DNA of 64,000 nucleotides. Origin: CAUJGP01 sp964612425. GTDB taxonomy: Bacteria > Bdellovibrionota > Bdellovibrionia > Bdellovibrionales > Bdellovibrionaceae. The stretch is taken from positions 1 through 64,000 of the forward strand of contig CAZTDX010000009.1 of the NCBI GenBank assembly GCA_964612425.1. Reading direction: 5' to 3'. Shown here one piece after another: positions 42,174-51,337 of this stretch (the stretch's first letter is position 1; the number at the start of each line of letters is the position of its first letter). The notes beneath the pieces are model-generated. The model made no database searches. It was not told where the DNA came from and worked only from the letters and a program-made list of their open reading frames with translations. Position numbers and translations under genes: made by a program.

Positions 42174-43580
42174 ATGAGTTTTGCTAATCCAATTAAGGGG
42201 CATGTTGCTGTTGTTGATGATGATAATGAAATGAGAAGTATGCTAGAAGATTACTTTCGCTCTCAAGACTACCAGGTTTCCTCTTTTAGCTCGGCCATCG
42301 AAGCACTAGAAAAATTACGTCCTATTGATCCCCCAGATGTGGTTGTTTCTGATATCCGAATGCCCAAAATGGATGGACTTGAATTTACAGCAAAAATTAA
42401 AGATAAATTTCCTGATACGTGTGTGATTTTAATTACCGCTTTTGGAAGTATTGAGACTGCGGTCGAGGCGATACGTCGAGGTGCCTATGACTATCTGATA
42501 AAACCATTTAAGTTAGCAGCTCTTGAAGTGGTCATCAATCGAGCACTCGGTTTTCAAAAGTTAAAAAGAGAAAATAAAACACTTCGAGCAGCACAAAAAA
42601 CTTCCTATAGCTTACAAGAAATGATTGGGAAAAACCCTTCTATGAAGGAGGTTTTTGAGCTCATCCATCGTATTGCCCCATCCATGGCCAATGTTTTGAT
42701 TTCGGGTGAAGTGGGGACAGGAAAAGAAATGCTCGCTCGTACGATTCACAACATAAGCCCTCGCTCTGGAAAGCCTTTTATGGCCATCAATTGTACGTCA
42801 ATCCCTGAGGCACTCTTTGAGGCTGAATTGTTTGGACATGTTAAAGGAGCCTTTCCTGGAGCCAGTCACGATAAACAAGGGATATTTGATGAGGCCTTCG
42901 GAGGAACACTTTTTATTGATGAAATCGGCGATTTAGATGCGGCTCTTCAAGCCAAACTTTTACGTGTCTTACAAGATCAAAAAATTAAACCTGTTGGTGC
43001 CACTGAATACCACTCCATTGATGTTCGAATTATTGCAGCCACTCAAAAAGATTTAAGACAAGCCATTAGACAAAATAATTTCAGAGAGGATCTCTATTAT
43101 CGTCTTGCTGTTGTTCCTATTAGTTTACCACCTCTTCGTTACCGCCAAGATGACATTCCTATTTTAGCTCAACATTTTATAGAAAAATACACAGCCATCA
43201 ATAGCCTTCCGTCAAAAACGCTCTCCCCTTCAGCTCTTCACAAATTAGTTCATGCGCGTTGGGATGGAAACGTACGCGATTTAGAAAATGTCATCGAGCG
43301 AACAGTGATTTTATCAAAAAATTCAGTGATTGAAGAGTCAGAAATTCAAATGAATGAACAATCTGATACGGAAAAGTTTTTTGGAAAGGCTATCGAAGCT
43401 TATCCTACCATGGAAGACTTAGAAAAAAAATATATCCAATACATTCTCAACAAAACAGGGGGGCGTAAAGAAAAGGCCGCTCAAATTTTAGGAATTAACC
43501 GCAGAACACTTTATCGTAAAGAGCGAGAATACGGCTTTGTTGAAGACAATGGTTCGCTTCATGAAGATGATTTAGATTAG
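42174..43580 (+). CDS. NtrC-type response regulator with GAFPGA loop
   Basis: A 468-residue regulator: receiver (VAVVDDDNEM, D60 in VVVSDIRMP, K110 in LIKPF), AAA+ domain with Walker A GEVGTGKE (178-185), Walker B TLFIDEIGD, and a Fis-type helix-turn-helix at the C-terminus (GGRKEKAAQILGINRRTLYRK). The loop that contacts sigma-54 reads GAFPGA (225-230) instead of GAFTGA, and Walker A has Val where Ser is usual. The Thr matters for sigma-54 activation in NtrC/PspF, so activity may be altered. Its partner kinase gene starts 12 nt downstream. Confidence 0.92.
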   Translation: MSFANPIKGHVAVVDDDNEMRSMLEDYFRSQDYQVSSFSSAIEALEKLRPIDPPDVVVSDIRMPKMDGLEFTAKIKDKFPDTCVILITAFGSIETAVEAIRRGAYDYLIKPFKLAALEVVINRALGFQKLKRENKTLRAAQKTSYSLQEMIGKNPSMKEVFELIHRIAPSMANVLISGEVGTGKEMLARTIHNISPRSGKPFMAINCTSIPEALFEAELFGHVKGAFPGASHDKQGIFDEAFGGTLFIDEIGDLDAALQAKLLRVLQDQKIKPVGATEYHSIDVRIIAATQKDLRQAIRQNNFREDLYYRLAVVPISLPPLRYRQDDIPILAQHFIEKYTAINSLPSKTLSPSALHKLVHARWDGNVRDLENVIERTVILSKNSVIEESEIQMNEQSDTEKFFGKAIEAYPTMEDLEKKYIQYILNKTGGRKEKAAQILGINRRTLYRKEREYGFVEDNGSLHEDDLD

Positions 43581-43592
43581 GATTTTACTTCA

Positions 43593-44711
43593 ATGACGCA
43601 AGAGGATTTACTCCAGCAACTCACCAATCAGAAATATGCCATTGATCAATCATCGATTGTGGCGATCACTGACATTAGTGGCATAATAACATACGCTAAT
43701 GAGATGTTTTGCGCTATTTCTGGCTACTCTCTTGGTGAGTTGATCGGTAAAACTCATGCCATATTAAATTCAAAATTTCATCCACCATCTTTTTTTGATG
43801 AAATGTGGAAAACCATTAAATCGGGAAAAGTATGGAAAGGCGATATTCGAAATCGACGTAAGGATGGAGCTTATTACTGGGTCCAAACAACGATCGTTCC
43901 ATTTCGAAATCATGAGGGTCAAATTTATCAATACGTATCTATCAGACATGATATTACGGATTTAAAAATGGCCGAACAAGTAATTTTAGAACAGCAAACA
44001 CGCTTGGCAGTGGCTTCAAAATTTTCGGCTCTTGGTGAAATGGCCGCAAATTTGACTCATGAAATTAATAATCCCCTAGCGGCCATTTTAGGTCGTTGTG
44101 AATTATTGATTCAAAATTTGCAAAAGCCGAACCAAGATATAAAATATATTATCAATAGCATTGAAACCATTGAGTTTACGGCCCGCCGTATAGAAAAAAT
44201 CATCAAAAGCATGCGTAGTTTTTCCGTGGCAAAAGATGGAGACCCCTTTGAGTTCATATCAGCAAAAAATCTCATTGAGGAAACCATTGATTTTGTGCAA
44301 CAACGATTCAAAGATTATGGGATTGAATTAACTTTTATCCCGCCGACGAAAGATTTTATTATTGAATGCCGAGGCACTGAAATAAGCCAAGTTCTTCTCA
44401 ACTTATTAAATAATGCTTTTGATGCTGTTCAATCTTATTCTGAAAAGTGGGTTCGCATTGCCATTGAATCGTCTGAAGGAAATTATATTAATATTACCGT
44501 CACTGATAGTGGCCGAGGTATTACTCCTGAAATTGTTAGTCGCATTTTCGATCCTTTCTTCTCCACAAAAGAAAAGCAATATGGAACTGGCTTAGGGCTC
44601 AGTATTTCAAAAGGTTTAATTGAGCGCCACCATGGGACCCTCGACGTGGACCACTCTTGTAAGAACACAAGATTTATTATCACTTTGCCCTTTAGACAAA
44701 AAAAATCTTAA
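43593..44711 (+). CDS. soluble PAS histidine kinase, NtrB-like
   Basis: A cytoplasmic kinase of 372 residues without membrane segments. PAS domain about 12-135 with PAC end (DISGIITYANEMFCAISGYSLGELIGKTH; RRKDGAYYWVQTTIVPFRNHEG), HisKA (AANLTHEINNPLAAILGR) and HATPase_c (LLNLLNNAFDAVQ, VTDSGRGI, GTGLGLSISKGL). It is the second gene of an operon with the NtrC-type regulator and most likely phosphorylates it. It overlaps the convergent asd by 4 nt. Confidence 0.92.
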   Translation: MTQEDLLQQLTNQKYAIDQSSIVAITDISGIITYANEMFCAISGYSLGELIGKTHAILNSKFHPPSFFDEMWKTIKSGKVWKGDIRNRRKDGAYYWVQTTIVPFRNHEGQIYQYVSIRHDITDLKMAEQVILEQQTRLAVASKFSALGEMAANLTHEINNPLAAILGRCELLIQNLQKPNQDIKYIINSIETIEFTARRIEKIIKSMRSFSVAKDGDPFEFISAKNLIEETIDFVQQRFKDYGIELTFIPPTKDFIIECRGTEISQVLLNLLNNAFDAVQSYSEKWVRIAIESSEGNYINITVTDSGRGITPEIVSRIFDPFFSTKEKQYGTGLGLSISKGLIERHHGTLDVDHSCKNTRFIITLPFRQKKS

Positions 44712-45820
44712 TCAATCAGGATTCTGAGCATGCGCCTCAAGGGTTCTGCCGCTCCCCAAAGAAGCTGATCTCCACAAGTAAATGCATTTAAGTACTCGTA
44801 ACCTAAATTTAATTTTCGCAATCTTCCTACAGGTACTTTGAGTTGCCCCGATACCGCAGCCGGTGAGAGCATTTTAATACTCTCTTCGCGGTGATTAGGA
44901 ACCACTGCGACCCAAGCATTATGTGACGCTATAATTTCTGTTATTTCATCAAGTGGAATATTTTTTCGAAGTTTTATAGTTAAGCCCTGACTATGGCATC
45001 TCATAGCCCCAACGCGAACACAAGTCCCATCAATGGGAATGAGATTTTGTGTGCGATTTAAAATTTTATTTGTTTCAGCAATTCCTTTCCACTCCTCTCG
45101 ACTTTGGCCATTTTCTAACTCTTTATCAATCCACGGAATAAGGGAGCCGGCCAGTGGTACACCAAAATAGTCTTTTGGTAGTTGATCACTTTGAAGATGT
45201 TCTGAAACACAGCGATCAATTTCTAAAATATTATTAGCAGGATCATTTAAAAGTTTGCGACTTCGATCGGAGATACTAGACATTTGCAGGAGAAGTTCTC
45301 TCATATTGTTGGCTCCAGCACCAGAAGCGGCTTGATAAGTCATGGTAGTCATCCACTCTACATAATCATGTTTAAAGAGTCCTGCCATCGCCATTAACAT
45401 GAGAGAGACTGTACAATTACCACCAATAAAATTTTTCGTACCACTAGTTAAAGCCTCTTTAATGCTGTCTCCGTTCACCGGGTCTAAAATAATGATAGCG
45501 TCGGGATTCATACGCAAAGTAGAGGCAGCATCGATCCAAAAGCCGTTCCAACCATTTTTTCGGAGCTGGGGATAGATTTCGGTGGTGTAATCTCCTCCTT
45601 GGCAACTTAAGAGCACGTCCATTTTGCTAAGTTGATGGAGGTCTTTAGAATTATATAAAAGTTGTTTACCTTGACCAAGGTCAGGCCCCTCATATCCCAC
45701 ACTAGAAGTTGAAAAAAAATTGGGTTCAAAGTGCTGAAAGTCATTTTCGGCCTTCATCCGCTCCATAAGAACAGACCCGACCATTCCTCGCCATCCGATA
45801 ATTCCAACTTTTTTTTTCAT
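44708..45820 (-). CDS. asd: aspartate-semialdehyde dehydrogenase
   Basis: Converts aspartyl phosphate to aspartate semialdehyde for lysine, diaminopimelate, threonine and methionine. It has 370 residues, as in the Gram-negative (E. coli-type) Asd. NADP-binding VGIIGWRGMVGSVLMERM, active-site Cys in FIGGNCTVSLMLMA, and substrate-binding MRCHSQGLTIKLRK with His. The start is set at 45820 (MKKKVGIIG); an upstream in-frame ATG at 45844 adds 8 residues that the family lacks. Divergent from moxR. Confidence 0.95.
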   Translation of the reverse strand: MKKKVGIIGWRGMVGSVLMERMKAENDFQHFEPNFFSTSSVGYEGPDLGQGKQLLYNSKDLHQLSKMDVLLSCQGGDYTTEIYPQLRKNGWNGFWIDAASTLRMNPDAIIILDPVNGDSIKEALTSGTKNFIGGNCTVSLMLMAMAGLFKHDYVEWMTTMTYQAASGAGANNMRELLLQMSSISDRSRKLLNDPANNILEIDRCVSEHLQSDQLPKDYFGVPLAGSLIPWIDKELENGQSREEWKGIAETNKILNRTQNLIPIDGTCVRVGAMRCHSQGLTIKLRKNIPLDEITEIIASHNAWVAVVPNHREESIKMLSPAAVSGQLKVPVGRLRKLNLGYEYLNAFTCGDQLLWGAAEPLRRMLRILID

Positions 45821-45924
45821 ATTAAAATCCCCGTGATTTATCACGACTAGTGTTTTGTATAAATTTAATTTCTATAGAGTTTCGAGCCATTGACGTTTCG
45901 GTGCTATACTTCCAAAATATTTAC

Positions 45925-46845
45925 ATGATTTCAAGTAGTTCATGGAAAAATTTAATTAATAAAGCCTCAGAAATAATTTTAGATAAAAAGTCAGAAATTG
46001 AGCTTTCACTCACCTGCATATTAGCAGGCGGGCACTTGCTTATTGAAGATATCCCAGGTGTAGGGAAAACCACTTTAGTGCAAGTTTTGGCAAAGCTTCT
46101 TGATTTGCCTTACTCTAGGGTGCAATTCACCAGTGACCTCTTACCCTCAGATATTATTGGAAATTCCATATATAATGCAGAAAAAAAAGAGTTTCAATTC
46201 GTTGAGGGCCCTTTGTTTTCCCACTTGGTTCTCGCTGATGAGCTAAATCGCGCCAATCCCCGCACCCAGAGTGCTCTGCTTCAGGCCATGGAAGAGGGGC
46301 AAGTCTCGGTTGACCGTATCACTCATAACTTACCGTCACCTTTTTTTTTAATTGCCACGCAAAACCCGCGAACGCAAACCGGAACTTTTCCACTTCCTGA
46401 AAGTCAATTAGATCGTTTTCTCATGTCCATCGGAATGAACAATGCCTCTTATCAATCAGAAATTGCGATTTTTCAGGGACAAGATCCAAGAATTCAACTA
46501 AAAAACTTGACTCCCCTGATAACTAAGAATGATTTAGTAGAAAGTCAGAATCAAGTCAATCAAGTCAAAATCAGTAAATTAATGGCAAAATACATTGCCG
46601 ATATTTTATCCTATTCAAGGCAACATCAAGATTTATTTACCCCACTTTCCACTCGAACTGGCTTGGCTCTCACGCGAGCCGCTAAAGCCCACGCCTATTT
46701 ACAGGAAAGGAATTACTGCACTCCAGATGATGTCCAAGTCGTTGCAAATTCAGTCTTGAGTCATCGCTTGGGTGGGATTGATGGAATTATTTATGGAAGG
46801 AATAAGGCTTTTGAACTTCTCAAGGCTGTGGTCATTCCTACGTAA
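45925..46845 (+). CDS. MoxR-type AAA+ ATPase
   Basis: A chaperone-like ATPase of about 306 residues. Walker A LIEDIPGVGKTTLVQVLA, Walker B LVLADELNRANPRTQSALLQAMEE, sensor 1 LIATQNPRTQTGTFPLPESQLDRF, and the MoxR lid region (TRTGLALTRAAKAHAYL). MoxR proteins usually work with a DUF58 and a transglutaminase protein, exactly the next two genes. The start is uncertain: the ATG at 45925 fits the family N-terminus but lacks a ribosome site, and the frame stays open to 45850. Confidence 0.93.
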   Translation: MISSSSWKNLINKASEIILDKKSEIELSLTCILAGGHLLIEDIPGVGKTTLVQVLAKLLDLPYSRVQFTSDLLPSDIIGNSIYNAEKKEFQFVEGPLFSHLVLADELNRANPRTQSALLQAMEEGQVSVDRITHNLPSPFFLIATQNPRTQTGTFPLPESQLDRFLMSIGMNNASYQSEIAIFQGQDPRIQLKNLTPLITKNDLVESQNQVNQVKISKLMAKYIADILSYSRQHQDLFTPLSTRTGLALTRAAKAHAYLQERNYCTPDDVQVVANSVLSHRLGGIDGIIYGRNKAFELLKAVVIPT

Positions 46846-47788
46846 TCATTTAAAAATAGAACGCACCTACATCTTACCCAGTAAGCTCGGTCTCTATTAT
46901 GCTGTCCTTTGTTTAATTCTTTTAGTTGTTGCATTTATCTACGGTAATAACATTGCTTATGCGTCTTGCTTTATGCTTGTAAGCCTTGGAATAGTTACAA
47001 TTTTTCAAACCAATTTTAATGTGCATAGAGTTTCAATTAAAACGCTTCCCATCATTGATGATCACGCGGAACATCCGGTTTCATTTAAAATTTTACTTGA
47101 AAATAAATCATCTCTTCCTTCTTTTCAAATTCAAATACGATTAGAACAGACCAAAAATGATCGCAAGAACTCCGTGCTAAAAGATGTTTCTCAAGAAGTT
47201 ATTCTGATAAATCAATTAGGAGCCAATCAAAAAAAGGAAGTGGAATTAAGTTTAATTTTTACTCGTCGAGGCTTTCACAAGCCCCCCATCGTGGTCGTTG
47301 AAAGTTATTTTCCTCTCGGTTTATTGCGAAGTTGGAAATGGATACACCCCACTGAACCCATTTTAATTTATCCAGCTAAAAAAGGAATACTTCCTCTTCC
47401 TCAGTCTGCAACCGAAGGTGGAGGTAATTTATTGGAAAAACTCAAAACACCTCATACAGGTCAGGAGTTTATTGGACATCGCCCATATCAAACTTCGGAT
47501 TCCCTGCGAAAAGTTGATTGGAAAGCTTTCTCTCGAAATCAAAAACTCAATGTTAAATTATTTGATAGCGAAGAGGTTGGAGCCTATCTCTTAAACTGGG
47601 AGTCCACAAACTCATTAAAAGATACTGAAGCTCGTGTTTCACAACTGACTCAATGGATTAATCTATGTCAGAGAAAAAAAGTAGATTTTGTTCTTCAGCT
47701 CCCTCAGTGGCAAAGCTCCTGTGGTCATTCCAGTGACAAAGTTCGAGAGTGTTATCAGCAACTAGCTCTCTTTCGAGGTAGTGTATGA
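46793..47788 (+). CDS. DUF58 membrane protein
   Basis: A membrane-attached protein of about 331 residues. Two hydrophobic segments close together near the N-terminus (LGLYYAVLCLILLVVAFIY, YASCFMLVSLGIVTIF), a beta-rich domain, then the DUF58 core (TGQEFIGHRPYQTSDSLRKVDWKAFSRNQKLNVKLFD) with the conserved D-x-x-R-x-V-D-W-K pattern. It is believed to be a partner of MoxR. Starts at 46772, 46781 and 46793 are possible; all lie inside the end of moxR (at least 53-nt overlap). Confidence 0.88.
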   Translation: MEGIRLLNFSRLWSFLRNHLKIERTYILPSKLGLYYAVLCLILLVVAFIYGNNIAYASCFMLVSLGIVTIFQTNFNVHRVSIKTLPIIDDHAEHPVSFKILLENKSSLPSFQIQIRLEQTKNDRKNSVLKDVSQEVILINQLGANQKKEVELSLIFTRRGFHKPPIVVVESYFPLGLLRSWKWIHPTEPILIYPAKKGILPLPQSATEGGGNLLEKLKTPHTGQEFIGHRPYQTSDSLRKVDWKAFSRNQKLNVKLFDSEEVGAYLLNWESTNSLKDTEARVSQLTQWINLCQRKKVDFVLQLPQWQSSCGHSSDKVRECYQQLALFRGSV

Positions 47789-49728
47789 ATTCCTCGGTGG
47801 GCCATTCTACGTTTGCAGAAAAAAGTCTTGCTATTTGTTTACTGCTTCCAACCTTTTTACTTTATAATGATATTCCCTTTTGGGCGTTTTCTTCGGCCCT
47901 CGTTTTTTGGTTTTACCGCATCATTCTTGATCGTTCGGGATGGAAAGTTCCCTCTCGATTAATCACCGGTTTTTTTGCACTCATCTTTTTAGGCATCACT
48001 TATTTTAACTATAAAACATTATTGGGCCGTGATGCTTCGTCAACCTTTTTAGTTTTGCTCCTGAGCTTAAAAATTTTGGAATATAGAGATTCAAGAGATA
48101 ATGGTCTCTTGATCCTCATTGGTTTTTATTTAATTACAGTAAAGTTTTTGTATGCCTCAGATTTGCTTTGGTTTAGCCTGGGTTTTCCGGTGATGATTTT
48201 ATTAATTTATTTTCTATTACCCTCAAATTTTCGGCTCTCTACTCCAGGTTACGCAAGTCTTTATTTATTACGATCCCTCTTTCTCTCATTACCGCTGGGG
48301 TTATTTTTATTTTTTTATTTTCCTCGCTTTTCTTCAAACTCCTTTTTCCAAAATGAATCTCATAATAAAATTGAAGGTGTGGGGTTTAGTGACTCTCTCG
48401 ATCCAGGAAGTGTTTCCTCGTTGGTGCAAAGTGATGAAATAGTTTTGAGAGCGGAGTTTCGAAATTTTAAATCAAAAGTCTTACCTAATGTAAATAGTCT
48501 TTATTGGCGAGGTGCCATTTTAACCAAACAAAATGGAATGAAATGGGAAAGAGACACCAATCATGATCAAAGCTCTACACCCACTAGGCCCCTTCTTACC
48601 TCTTTAGAAACCGGAGATGAGTATGTTCAAGTCACTCTAGATCCGACTTATAAAAACTGGATTTTCTCTCTGGAGCAAACAAAAAATATTTATTCTGATC
48701 AAATCACTATTTTAAAATCTACCCTTGGTAACTACTTTTCTGACTCAACCATTGATTCAAGAGTCACCTACAAATTCACTTATGATCCAGCGTTAACTCA
48801 CCCACAAGATTCAAAAGATTCAAAAATTGAATTTGATCGCTCTTACTCAAACGCTGTTCGAGATTTCATCCATAACTTAAAAAAGGACACTCACACCAAC
48901 GACGATATTGTTGCCAAATTTTCAGAGTTTTTAATTAAAGAAAAATTTCAATACACGATTGACCCGGGCGAACAAGGAAACCTCACTTTAGATGATTTTC
49001 TATTTAAAACTAAAAAAGGCTTCTGTGAGCACTACGCTTCATCATTGGCCTCGATTTTAAATTATTTAAACATTCCTGCTCGTGTAATCACGGGTTACCA
49101 CGGTGGCGAATACAACCCGATTGGTCAATTCTGGACTGTGCGCCAAAGAGATGCCCATGCCTGGATTGAGTACATTGATAGTCATCAGCAATGGAGACGC
49201 TTTGATCCCACAGCAGTCATAGCACCCCTTCGACTTACCATGGGTGCTATGTATTTTGACTCCATAGATGATTCAGGAATTATAACTAATAATAGTTTAG
49301 TTAATCAAATCCAGTACCTTTTTGAAAATCTTAATTATCGCTGGAATTATTTATTTCTTAATTTTGATTTAGAAAAGCAAAAATCCATTTTACAACAACT
49401 GGATATTTCATTGGCTGAAGCCATCGTTTTTGGATTATTTTCTCTACTCATTATCTCGCTCTCTTTGAGCTGGCTACTACGATCGCGAAAGAAAATCCCC
49501 CGCTCACAAAAAATATTTTTATTAATTAATGATTCTATGAAAAAGTTCCATCTTGAAAAGGGGGATACCGAAGGCCCCCTTTCTTGGAAACAGAGACTCA
49601 TTGCTGCCTTTCCTAATAAAGAAACAGAACTTAAAGTGTTAATAGAATGTTATCTTGCGGAAGCTTATCAAAATCGTTTTTCAAAACACAACTACCTTCG
49701 GGCTAAACAAATCCTCAACGATCTGTGA
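47785..49728 (+). CDS. TgpA-like transglutaminase membrane protein
   Basis: A 647-residue protein. Six to seven transmembrane helices lie in the N-terminal third (DUF3488/TgpA-N), then a periplasmic transglutaminase-like domain with the catalytic triad (Cys in GFCEHYASSLASILNYLNIPARVI, His in RDAHAWIEY, Asp in RRFDPTA), then one more helix and a cytoplasmic DUF4129-like tail. TgpA is essential in Pseudomonas aeruginosa. It overlaps the DUF58 gene by 4 nt (ATGA), completing a moxR-DUF58-tgpA operon. Confidence 0.9.
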   Translation: MNSSVGHSTFAEKSLAICLLLPTFLLYNDIPFWAFSSALVFWFYRIILDRSGWKVPSRLITGFFALIFLGITYFNYKTLLGRDASSTFLVLLLSLKILEYRDSRDNGLLILIGFYLITVKFLYASDLLWFSLGFPVMILLIYFLLPSNFRLSTPGYASLYLLRSLFLSLPLGLFLFFYFPRFSSNSFFQNESHNKIEGVGFSDSLDPGSVSSLVQSDEIVLRAEFRNFKSKVLPNVNSLYWRGAILTKQNGMKWERDTNHDQSSTPTRPLLTSLETGDEYVQVTLDPTYKNWIFSLEQTKNIYSDQITILKSTLGNYFSDSTIDSRVTYKFTYDPALTHPQDSKDSKIEFDRSYSNAVRDFIHNLKKDTHTNDDIVAKFSEFLIKEKFQYTIDPGEQGNLTLDDFLFKTKKGFCEHYASSLASILNYLNIPARVITGYHGGEYNPIGQFWTVRQRDAHAWIEYIDSHQQWRRFDPTAVIAPLRLTMGAMYFDSIDDSGIITNNSLVNQIQYLFENLNYRWNYLFLNFDLEKQKSILQQLDISLAEAIVFGLFSLLIISLSLSWLLRSRKKIPRSQKIFLLINDSMKKFHLEKGDTEGPLSWKQRLIAAFPNKETELKVLIECYLAEAYQNRFSKHNYLRAKQILNDL

Positions 49729-49780
49729 GAGCTTTCAATATCTAAATTCATTTGATTCGTAACCGTAGGTCAATTCAAAT

Positions 49781-49818
49781 AAAAAAACGACGCCACAATT
49801 TAGAGTGCTGGCGCCGTC
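49781..49818 (-). terminator. intrinsic terminator after SOD gene
   Basis: Read on the minus strand, a G+C-rich stem (CGCCA / TGGCG with flanking GAC/GTC pairs) is followed by a run of seven T. It lies just after the superoxide dismutase stop and between convergent genes. Confidence 0.7.
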
Positions 49819-49842
49819 ATTGCAAAAAACTGTTCGATATTA

Positions 49843-50436
49843 TTAGCCAATATTTTTTTCGACAAATTCCCAATTGATTAATTGATCGAATAAAGCATTT
49901 GCGTAATCAGCACGACGATTTTGATAATCTAAGTAGTAAGCGTGCTCCCACACATCAATCGTGAGTAAACACTTTTGGCCCTTGGTAAAGGGAACTTCAG
50001 CATTTGAAGTTTTAACCACTTTCATTTTGCCGCCATCTAAAACAAGCCAAGCCCAACCACTTCCAAATTGAGTAAGGGCAGCATTGACTAACTCTTTTTT
50101 GAAATTTTCAAAATCACCAAAGTCAGTTTGAATTTTTCCCATTAATCCCGATGAAGGCTTACCGCCACCTTTAGGCTTTAAACAATTCCAATAGAAGGTG
50201 TGATTCCAAATTTGAGCCGCATTATTAAATAAGCCTGCTTTATCGGCTTGTCCTGCCGTGGCTTTAATGATTTCTTCTAAGCTTTGCTGAGCCATGGGCG
50301 TTCCGTCCACTAATTTATTTAAATTATCAACATAGGCTTTGTGGTGTTTTCCGTAATGGAAACTGATGGTTTGAGCTGATATAACTGGTTGTAAATCCGT
50401 ATCGCCATAAGGTAGTTTGGGTAATTCAAATGCCAT
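49843..50436 (-). CDS. sodB: Fe/Mn superoxide dismutase
   Basis: Dismutates superoxide. It has 197 residues. Metal ligands H27 (FHYGKHH), H79 (WNHTFYW), D161 and H165 (DVWEHAYYLDY). AQIWNHTFYW and FGSGWAWL are closer to iron-type SodB than to SodA, so iron is more likely but not certain. There is no signal peptide, so it is cytoplasmic. A terminator follows; GGAG precedes the ATG. Confidence 0.95.
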   Translation of the reverse strand: MAFELPKLPYGDTDLQPVISAQTISFHYGKHHKAYVDNLNKLVDGTPMAQQSLEEIIKATAGQADKAGLFNNAAQIWNHTFYWNCLKPKGGGKPSSGLMGKIQTDFGDFENFKKELVNAALTQFGSGWAWLVLDGGKMKVVKTSNAEVPFTKGQKCLLTIDVWEHAYYLDYQNRRADYANALFDQLINWEFVEKNIG

Positions 50437-50500
50437 AGAAGTCTCTCCTTTGTTGTTTCATTAATTACAAGATTAACGTTAAGAAACACTAACACTTCTT

Positions 50501-51187
50501 TTATTTAGATGGAATTTGTTCTTTTGAATTATTTTGACGCCTCATATGAAAAAAGCGACGAAGAAAATAAATAAGGGCCAAAAAACCCAATATTGAAAAA
50601 ATAATCACCTTCATTTGCTTTAAGAATCCAAAAATATTCTCACCATATGTTGCCACAAGAATGACTTGAGTAGGAACGCTAATGAGTGCAGCACCACCAT
50701 CAGCGATAAAAAATTTCCATGGTGATAAACCTGCCATTCCGCACGTCCAAAAGCCAGGAAAGCGCAAGCCCGGCGTAAAGCGAAACACTGCCGCAGCCCA
50801 AATGCCATAACGCTTTGTCCACTTTTCAATCTTACTCATTGATTCTGGAGTGATGAGGCGCTGAATAAATTTCCATTTCATAAGCCTTGGGCCATACTTT
50901 CGACCAAGGAGATAGACGATAAAATCACTGCCAAGAACAGCAATAAAGCAAACAACGGCGGCTTCATAAACATTGATTCCGGTGGCACCAGGGTAAGGCG
51001 GAGGAAAACGATCAGGATTTGCCGCCATAAATGCAAGAATCCCAACACTCAGAATAGTTACTTCTTCTGGAAGTGGAAATCCAAAAGCACTAGCCATCAT
51101 GATCAACGAGATTAATGTATAAACAATTCCCGGTTCATAAGCATAATTAACTAACCACTGAAAAACAGTTTCATTTGCAATATTCAT
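50501..51187 (-). CDS. DedA family membrane protein
   Basis: An inner-membrane protein of 228 residues with about five hydrophobic segments. DedA signatures: FGFPLPEEVTIL, GSDFIVYLLGRKYGPRL, and KRYGIWAAAVFRFTPGLRFPGFWTCGMAGLSPWKFFIADGGAAL with the Arg/Gly/Pro motif of the family. DedA proteins are now viewed as undecaprenyl-phosphate or other lipid transporters. Single gene, 64 nt upstream of sodB on the same strand. Confidence 0.88.
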   Translation of the reverse strand: MNIANETVFQWLVNYAYEPGIVYTLISLIMMASAFGFPLPEEVTILSVGILAFMAANPDRFPPPYPGATGINVYEAAVVCFIAVLGSDFIVYLLGRKYGPRLMKWKFIQRLITPESMSKIEKWTKRYGIWAAAVFRFTPGLRFPGFWTCGMAGLSPWKFFIADGGAALISVPTQVILVATYGENIFGFLKQMKVIIFSILGFLALIYFLRRFFHMRRQNNSKEQIPSK

Positions 51188-51337
51188 AATTGATTCAACC
51201 TTAGTAACAAGATACCTTCACGACGACAAGAAAACATGAAATAACAAGCAACACCACGCATAATCAGTTTAATTTTTAACTAAAGTCCTGCTCGAAACTA
51301 AAGCTTGTTAAAAATTAATTTTAATAAGAACACTTTT

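Noticed and set aside
48790..48830. Repeated AGATTCAAAA in the transglutaminase gene
   Set aside because: Two short imperfect copies within an intact reading frame; no sign of a switch.
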